Assembly (NCBI RefSeq): GCF_002909235.1
Contig: NZ_PHQQ01000002.1
Span: 186,001-250,000, forward strand
Length of the DNA stretch: 64,000 nucleotides
Direction: 5' to 3'
DNA from: Arenibacter catalasegens
Lineage (GTDB): Bacteria; Bacteroidota; Bacteroidia; Flavobacteriales; Flavobacteriaceae
Shown: positions 59,088-64,000 of the stretch, piece after piece
How positions within the stretch are numbered: the stretch's first letter is position 1
Layout of the letters: every line of letters starts with the position of its first letter
Position numbers and translations under genes: made by a program
The notes under the pieces: model-generated
Databases searched by the model: none
What the model was told of the DNA's origin: nothing
What the model saw: only the letters and a program-made list of their open reading frames with translations

Positions 59088-60029
59088 TTAAAATGGCAAA
59101 TTTGATAGCTCCACATTACCTCCCGAGAGGATGATCCCTATTTTTTTATTCTTAAACTTTTCTTTTTCCTTTAATAAAGCCGCAAAAGGTACAGCACTTG
59201 ATGGTTCTATCACCAATTTAAGCCGCTCCCAAATTAACCTCATGGCACTGATAATCTCCTCCTCCTCCACTCTAATAATTTCAGAAACCAATGCGACAAT
59301 AATGGGGAAATTCTTGTCCCCCAAGTTTGTCTTTAGTCCGTCCGCGACTGTATCTACCGACGTATTATACTCTATTTTACCGCTTTTCAAGGCCCTAAAG
59401 GCGTCATCCACTTGCATTGGCTCACCACCAACGACCCTGCAATTAGTTCCAAAATAGTGGGCTGCCAATGCCGTGCCCGCTATGAGTCCGCCACCTCCAA
59501 CAGGCGCCATAATATACTCCAAATCAGATTGATCCTCCAGGAATTCCAAAGCTGCAGTACCTTGACCTAATATTACATTAAGGTCATTGGAAGGGTGTAA
59601 AAAAACAGCTCCCTTTTCCAGTACTATTGCTGCTGCCGTTTTTTCCCTCGCCTCCAAAGTAGGTTCCGTAATAGTAACCAAACCTCCATATGCCCTAACT
59701 GCTTCAATCTTTACCGTTGGTGCACTGGACGGCATTACTATATAGGCATTCACTCCCAAATTCTTTGCTGCCAAGGCCAAAGCCTGACCAAAATTTCCGG
59801 AGGAATGGGTTACGACCCCTGCCTTTTTCTGCTCCTCACTTAACTGCTGGATGGCATTTATAGCACCCCGCATTTTAAAAGCACCCATTTTTTGAAGATT
59901 CTCACATTTAAAGAAAACTTCAGCCCCTGCCAATTCGTTCAACAAACGGGAGGTGAGCACTGGTGTTCTATGAACATATGGTGCAACCCGTTTTCCTGCT
60001 TCAAGAACAATTTGCCTAGAAGGTATCAT
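59088..60029 (-). CDS. PLP-dependent threonine/serine dehydratase-like enzyme
   Basis: 313 residues of the beta-family (fold type II) PLP enzymes. The PLP Lys lies in [17 protein letters not shown], the phosphate loop is [13 protein letters not shown], and the tetraglycine loop is [14 protein letters not shown]. The last is the end region [11 protein letters not shown]. Members deaminate L-Thr or L-Ser, or racemise Ser. It lies in the methionine operon, overlapping the metH N-part stop by four bases (ATGA). A role in feeding serine- or threonine-derived carbon, or in removing a by-product, is inference only. Confidence 0.85.
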   Translation of the reverse strand: MIPSRQIVLEAGKRVAPYVHRTPVLTSRLLNELAGAEVFFKCENLQKMGAFKMRGAINAIQQLSEEQKKAGVVTHSSGNFGQALALAAKNLGVNAYIVMPSSAPTVKIEAVRAYGGLVTITEPTLEAREKTAAAIVLEKGAVFLHPSNDLNVILGQGTAALEFLEDQSDLEYIMAPVGGGGLIAGTALAAHYFGTNCRVVGGEPMQVDDAFRALKSGKIEYNTSVDTVADGLKTNLGDKNFPIIVALVSEIIRVEEEEIISAMRLIWERLKLVIEPSSAVPFAALLKEKEKFKNKKIGIILSGGNVELSNLPF

Positions 60030-61039
60030 ACTTTATGCGCTTCTAAGGTATTAAGGGTTCTAGGGGAATAGTTCTTAACAATATCTGCCATCGCCTTTAT
60101 ATGTTCGGGAGTGGTCCCACAACATCCCCCAACAATATTAACCAAGTTCTTTTCGGCATACTCCTTGATCTGCATTGCCATCTCCTCTGGTGTTTCATCG
60201 TATTCTCCAAAGGCATTTGGCAATCCCGCATTTGGGTGGGCTGAAACCGCATGCTCCGTCTTCGCAGATAACACCTCCAAATGGGGTACCAACTGACTAG
60301 CTCCCAGGGCACAATTGAATCCTACGGACAAAATGGGAATATGGCTTATGGATATTAAGAATGCTTCCGCCGTTTGTCCAGAAAGGGTTCTACCAGAAGC
60401 ATCGGTTATTGTCCCACTGATCATAATAGGCACGTCTATCTTTCTTTCTTCCTTTACCTCTTCAATAGCAAATAAAGCCGCCTTCGCATTTAAGGTATCA
60501 AAAACGGTCTCAACCAATAAAATATCTGCCCCTCCATCCAAAAGCGCTTCTACCTGTTGCTTGTACGCTATACGCAGTTCATCAAAAGACACCCCTCTAA
60601 AGCCGGGATCATTCACGTCCGGCGACATACTGGCGGTTTTATTGGTAGGTCCAATACTCCCTGCAACGAATCGTGGCTTATTAGGTTCCCTCGCGGTAAA
60701 CTCATCCGCTACGGCCTTGGCTATTTTGGCCGATTCATAATTTAATTCATAAACCAAGGTTTCCATATGATAGTCTGCCATGGCTATAGTAGTACTGGAA
60801 AAAGTATTTGTCTCAACAATATCTGCACCGGCTGCAAAATACAGACGGTGTACCTCAGCGATAGCCTCAGGCTGAGTGAGGGACAAAAGATCGTTATTTC
60901 CTTGTAAGGGGTGTTCCCAATCCTTAAATCGCTCTCCCCTAAAATCTTCTTCCGTATATTTATGTCGTTGTAGCATGGTGCCCATAGCTCCATCCAACAC
61001 CAAAATTCTTTCTTTAAGTACGTCTTGAATATTCTTCAT
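60026..61039 (-). CDS. Homocysteine S-methyltransferase (N-terminal MetH module)
   Basis: 337 residues from the ATG at 61039 (an earlier in-frame ATG lies in the leader hairpin). [36 protein letters not shown] and the zinc site ([15 protein letters not shown] and [15 protein letters not shown], the Cys-Cys pair) are present. It binds homocysteine and hands it to the cobalamin module encoded at 56330. It is the first gene of the operon, directly under the SAM-I riboswitch. Confidence 0.95.
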   Translation of the reverse strand: MKNIQDVLKERILVLDGAMGTMLQRHKYTEEDFRGERFKDWEHPLQGNNDLLSLTQPEAIAEVHRLYFAAGADIVETNTFSSTTIAMADYHMETLVYELNYESAKIAKAVADEFTAREPNKPRFVAGSIGPTNKTASMSPDVNDPGFRGVSFDELRIAYKQQVEALLDGGADILLVETVFDTLNAKAALFAIEEVKEERKIDVPIMISGTITDASGRTLSGQTAEAFLISISHIPILSVGFNCALGASQLVPHLEVLSAKTEHAVSAHPNAGLPNAFGEYDETPEEMAMQIKEYAEKNLVNIVGGCCGTTPEHIKAMADIVKNYSPRTLNTLEAHKV

Positions 61040-61055
61040 ATTACTTTTCAAAAAT

Positions 61056-61078
61056 GTTTGTCCCCACATGGGGCAAAC
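61056..61078 (-). terminator. Leader hairpin before metH N-part (candidate expression platform)
   Basis: GTTTG and CAAAC flank a perfect CCCCA/TGGGG stem with a two-base loop, starting 17 bases before the ATG at 61039. On the minus strand it is followed by ATTTTT. Such a hairpin could be a weak terminator or could hide the start region. It is separated from the riboswitch by about 150 bases. Confidence 0.5.
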
Positions 61079-61231
61079 CATAATGCTATTATTACGTTAC
61101 CCCAAATTACTTGGGAAACACAAAATTAAATAATTAACACCCTAAAACAATGGATTATACCACAGTTATCGGTATCAAAAAAATAAATAAAATCAAGTAA
61201 GGAAAAGTTTTAGACCAGCGTCTTTCTTTAT

Positions 61232-61382
61232 GTTATCTATTCCAGTTTAAAATTCTAAACAAACAGAATAAAAACAGGATTAGAATGTAGCACCTTCTTT
61301 ATTCTTCACGATAGGTATCGAAAAAGAAAAAAGGGTTGCTAAGGCTTCAACGGGTCTAGTCCCTCCGCCTTTCTTGATAACG
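61232..61382 (-). ncRNA. SAM-I (S-box) riboswitch
   Basis: On the minus strand the conserved core is present: the P1/P2 region GTTATCAAGAAAGGCGGAGG, the junction GGACTAGACCCGTTGAAGCC with TTAGCAACC, then a long arm with AGAAGGTGCTAC and ATTCTAATCCTG. P1 closes as GTTATC (61381-61376) with GATAAC (61237-61232). The RNA binds S-adenosylmethionine. In this position it should lower metH and related genes when SAM is high. Whether control is by termination or translation is not settled. Confidence 0.85.
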
Positions 61383-61407
61383 TTTCAATGTATTAATGAA
61401 CGGGTTG

Positions 61408-61439
61408 CAAAGTAACGCAACAGTGCCCTTAAAAGCAAG
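61408..61439 (-). promoter_or_regulatory. Weak promoter candidate of the methionine operon
   Basis: On the minus strand CTTG at 61439-61436, a 20-base spacer, then TTACTTTG at 61415-61408. Both differ from the consensus at one position. The start of transcription would be near 61402, 20 bases before the riboswitch. Confidence 0.35.
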
Positions 61440-61500
61440 GAATCGCTACTTTTTTTTGAAACTCCCAAAAAATAGAATTCAGGAAAATCATTTAATATTT

Positions 61501-61532
61501 AAACCTGTCAGGTCGTAAAGCCTGACAGGTTT
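61501..61532 (-). terminator. Hairpin after the ferredoxin-NADP reductase gene
   Basis: AAACCTGTCAGG at 61501-61512 and CCTGACAGGTTT at 61521-61532 are exact inverted repeats around an eight-base loop. It lies nine bases past the reductase stop. No long T-run follows, so efficiency is uncertain. Confidence 0.7.
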
Positions 61533-61541
61533 ATATGGCTA

Positions 61542-62606
61542 TTACGCCAATATACTTTGAACTACTTCTTTTTTAGCCTCCTTCTTGCTGCCGTCAAATC
61601 CTTCTACCCCACCAACAGTGGTATATTTCATTACATAACGCTTTCCAGGATTGATCAACTGGTAAGCACTCTGACACATAACGGCGGCTTCATGGAAACC
61701 AGACAATATTAATTTAAGTTTTCCTGGGTAAGTATTTACATCCCCAATAGCGTAAACTCCTGGAATATTGGTCTGATAATCGTAGGCGTTGTTCACCTTG
61801 ATCGCATTTTTTTCTATTTCAAGTCCCCAATCGCCGATAGGCCCTAATTTTGGGGAAAGTCCGAATAGTGGAATAAAATTGTCCACCTCTACATAGCTTT
61901 CGCCTTTGGACTCATCATTGTGTTTTACCACTACGGCTTCCAAATTATCGTCTCCGTATAGTTTGATTACTTCTGCTTCAGTAAATAATTTTATCTTACC
62001 CTGCTTGGCCAGTTCAGCGGCTTTTTCTACAGAATCCAAAGCTCCTCTAAATTCATTTCTCCTGTGCACCAAAGATACTTCAGCAGCCACATCGGTTAGA
62101 AATATTGCCCAATCCAAGGCAGAATCACCTCCTCCAGAGATAACCACTTTTTTATTCCTATACACCTCAGGATCTTTTATAATATACGCTACACCCTTAT
62201 CCTCAAAATCTACCAAATTGGGAATCAAAGGTTTTCTAGGTTCAAAAGACCCTAATCCACCGGCAATAACTACCACTGGAGCCTGATGTTTTGTCCCTTT
62301 ATTTGTGGTAACCACAAAAGAACCATCATCCAATTTATCCAAGGTCTGAGCTCTTTCACCCAAGGTAAACCCAGGTTCAAAAGGTTGAATTTGCTGCATC
62401 AAATTTTTAACCAAATCACCGGCAAGAATTTCCGGAAATGCTGGAATATCATAAATAGGTTTTTTAGGATAAATTTCAGAACATTGTCCTCCTGGTTGAG
62501 GCAATGCATCTATAAGATGCGTCTTCAATTTCAACAATCCCGCTTCAAAAACCGTGAACAACCCTGTTGGACCTGCCCCAATTATAAGTATATCTGTCTT
62601 TATCAT
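61542..62606 (-). CDS. Ferredoxin-NADP reductase, thioredoxin-reductase-like type
   Basis: 354 residues with two Rossmann folds: FAD site IIGAGPTGLFTVFEAG, NADP site VVISGGGDSALDWA, and IPGVYAIGDVNTYPG near the end. There is no CxxC redox motif between the folds, which separates it from thioredoxin reductase. The enzyme passes electrons between NADPH and ferredoxin. It lies close to cobA and the inferred sulfite/nitrite reductase, both upstream on the same strand, so it probably supplies reductant for that enzyme. Confidence 0.88.
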   Translation of the reverse strand: MIKTDILIIGAGPTGLFTVFEAGLLKLKTHLIDALPQPGGQCSEIYPKKPIYDIPAFPEILAGDLVKNLMQQIQPFEPGFTLGERAQTLDKLDDGSFVVTTNKGTKHQAPVVVIAGGLGSFEPRKPLIPNLVDFEDKGVAYIIKDPEVYRNKKVVISGGGDSALDWAIFLTDVAAEVSLVHRRNEFRGALDSVEKAAELAKQGKIKLFTEAEVIKLYGDDNLEAVVVKHNDESKGESYVEVDNFIPLFGLSPKLGPIGDWGLEIEKNAIKVNNAYDYQTNIPGVYAIGDVNTYPGKLKLILSGFHEAAVMCQSAYQLINPGKRYVMKYTTVGGVEGFDGSKKEAKKEVVQSILA

Positions 62607-62684
62607 ACTACTTTGATTAATTCCTAATTAATTATGACACCTATTTAGGCTTAAGCCTACTTAGTTGAATGTCTCTACTATTAT

Positions 62685-63518
62685 TTACTGCGCCACTTCG
62701 TGGCTATTTAATATTTCGGTATAATTTAATAGGGTATTCCTATGATTGACCACCTCACCAATAATAATAATGGCCGGGTTGCTCAATTGGTCTTTAACTA
62801 CCAGTGCTTCAATAGAAGCTATTGTTCCTACTCCTACCTTTTCATCTTGGCGTGTGCCATTTTGAATAATGGCAATCGGCATATCGGATTTCCCCTCCTT
62901 CTTAAACAGCTCAACAATCTCTGCAAGCTTGCTCATACCCATCAGTATTACTATTGTAGCATTAGATTTGGCTGCCAAGGCAACATCGGTGGATAGTTTA
63001 TGATTTTTTGTAGTTCCTGTAATTACCCAAAAACTTTCGGAGGCACCTCTCTTGGTTACAGGAATGTTTTGGGAAGCAGGTACTGCAACTGATGATGAAA
63101 TTCCGGGAACCATGGTTACCTTAAGGCCTTTACTGGCCGCAAATTCCATTTCTTCCGCTCCTCTACCAAAAACAAATGGATCTCCTCCTTTTAATCTTAC
63201 TACATGTCCGGATGTTTTGGCCCTACTCACAATAAGCTCGTTTATTTGCTCTTGTTGATAGGCATAGCATCCTTTCCTTTTACCAACAAATATATGTTCG
63301 GCGTTAGGAGCATAATTCAATAGGGAGTCATCCACCAAGGCGTCGTACAATACCACGTCTGCCGCCTGCAAGGCCTTTATGGCCTTAAGCGTTATTAATT
63401 CCACATCGCCAGGTCCAGCCCCTACTACGGTCAGCTGCCCAAGTACATTAGCTTCCTTTTTTGAATCAAGGTCAGCTGACGTGGTATTAATATGAATATT
63501 ATCCTCCTTACCAATCAT
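62685..63518 (-). CDS. cobA: Uroporphyrinogen-III C-methyltransferase (siroheme pathway)
   Basis: 277 residues of the SAM-dependent tetrapyrrole methylase family. TVVGAGPGDVELITLKAIKA, VLYDALVDDSLL, VRLKGGDPFVFGRGAEE, VPGISSSVAVPA and ILMGMSKLAEI are diagnostic. It makes precorrin-2, the precursor of siroheme, the cofactor of sulfite and nitrite reductases. It begins two bases after the stop of the inferred reductase gene, so the two are surely co-transcribed. No N-terminal CysG dehydrogenase part is fused. Confidence 0.96.
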   Translation of the reverse strand: MIGKEDNIHINTTSADLDSKKEANVLGQLTVVGAGPGDVELITLKAIKALQAADVVLYDALVDDSLLNYAPNAEHIFVGKRKGCYAYQQEQINELIVSRAKTSGHVVRLKGGDPFVFGRGAEEMEFAASKGLKVTMVPGISSSVAVPASQNIPVTKRGASESFWVITGTTKNHKLSTDVALAAKSNATIVILMGMSKLAEIVELFKKEGKSDMPIAIIQNGTRQDEKVGVGTIASIEALVVKDQLSNPAIIIIGEVVNHRNTLLNYTEILNSHEVAQ

Positions 63519-63520
63519 TA

Positions 63521-64000
63521 CTATACGTTTGTCAATTCTAATTTTCTGTATGTTTCCACATTTCCTAAAAATTCAGAAGCATCCTTTAAATATGCTTTGG
63601 CAAAGGCTTCTGTTGGGGCGTTCTGATTTAATTGAAGTACCATTTTCTCAAAGCCTTGATCCAATTTAAACTTACCAGTTGCTATAAATAGCTCATCAAA
63701 ATCCTTAATAATGCTGATATGAGTATTTACCTTGGTATTTTCTGCAGTCAATAAAGCCTTGGCCGTATTCACCATTGATGAATAGGAATGATAGATACTG
63801 GCTGCCCATTTCTCGTCTTCCAAATTCAATTTTGCCGTTTCGATCTTTTCCTCACTGTCAAACAACAATGTGGCAATTAAATCGATTACTACTCCGGCAC
63901 ATTCTCCAACACCAATAGCTTGTTCATATTTTTCCGTAGTACCCCAATCAATAAAATCGGATGCCTCTAGGTTATCCACATCTGACAACGGCTTAAGGAA
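63521..64000 (-). CDS. C-terminal part of a HEPN-domain protein, probably a siroheme sulfite/nitrite reductase (partial)
   Basis: The frame is open at the right edge, so only the last 159 residues are visible; the start lies outside. This tail is helical and carries a HEPN-like pattern: KWAASIYHSYSSMVNTAKALL, then HISIIKDFDELF. No RxxxxH ribonuclease motif is seen. From memory, Flavobacteriaceae have siroheme reductases of about 700 residues ending in such a domain. The two-base spacing to cobA and the nearby ferredoxin-NADP reductase fit this, but the catalytic part is not in the window, so the reductase assignment is inference. Confidence 0.6.
   Translation of the reverse strand, partial: FLKPLSDVDNLEASDFIDWGTTEKYEQAIGVGECAGVVIDLIATLLFDSEEKIETAKLNLEDEKWAASIYHSYSSMVNTAKALLTAENTKVNTHISIIKDFDELFIATGKFKLDQGFEKMVLQLNQNAPTEAFAKAYLKDASEFLGNVETYRKLELTNV

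Noticed and set aside
56330-61039. metH broken by frameshift
   Set aside because: The two parts are complete modules, each with its own start, and an intact gene lies between them. This is a split gene, not a pseudogene.
61542-62606. Thioredoxin reductase
   Set aside because: The CxxC redox motif is missing and the sequence fits the ferredoxin-NADP reductase group.

Overview
The window is a stretch of AT-rich chromosome from a member of the Flavobacteriaceae (Bacteroidota), probably marine. The evidence is a SusC/SusD pair, Bacteroidota-type promoter words (TTTG, about 19 bp, then TAnnTTTG), little Shine-Dalgarno signal, methionine synthase split over two genes, and families largely confined to this group (DUF5723, LamG sensors joined to a SARP-type winged helix). 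The genus cannot be fixed from sequence alone. I saw no rRNA, tRNA, insertion sequence, prophage or CRISPR array.

Layout. 1-2108: a membrane-spanning LamG/winged-helix regulator, cut by the left edge. 2271-14105: housekeeping and metabolism, with argS, a small unknown protein, a BCCT transporter, two guanidino-group-modifying enzymes, citrate synthase, a GT5 glycogen synthase, enolase and carA. 14203-31394: one long minus-strand ribosomal block carrying the str, S10, spc and alpha clusters, from rpsL to rplQ with fusA, secY, infA and rpoA. A consensus promoter precedes rpsL and a terminator-like hairpin interrupts the block between rpsJ and rplC. 31975-37750: a plus-strand susC-susD-lipoprotein transport operon, preceded by a perfect 24-bp palindrome. 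37930-46843: rlmB, a rhomboid protease, rarA, several unknown secreted or envelope proteins, a YjjG-type nucleotidase, a polysaccharide-deacetylase-like protein and radC. 47002-54893: accessory enzymes and envelope proteins, including a Gfo/Idh/MocA oxidoreductase beside a DUF1080 lipoprotein, a VOC dioxygenase, a serine hydrolase, a GIN-domain protein and a PagL-like lipid A deacylase.

55035-64000 is a sulfur and methionine region on the minus strand. From the right edge it holds the tail of a protein I infer to be a siroheme sulfite/nitrite reductase carrying a HEPN-like domain, then siroheme methyltransferase cobA and a ferredoxin-NADP reductase. A SAM-I riboswitch follows, then the methionine operon: homocysteine methyltransferase (metH N-part), a PLP dehydratase-like enzyme, metH C-part and metF. 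Together these genes would reduce sulfite to sulfide, build the cofactor for that step, and methylate homocysteine, with the last part under SAM control.

The most interesting items are the membrane-tethered LamG regulator, the palindrome before susC, the hairpin inside the ribosomal block, the PLP enzyme inserted between the metH halves under the SAM riboswitch, and the HEPN-like tail on the inferred reductase. No wholly new system is evident; the novelty is mostly regulatory and in domain combinations.
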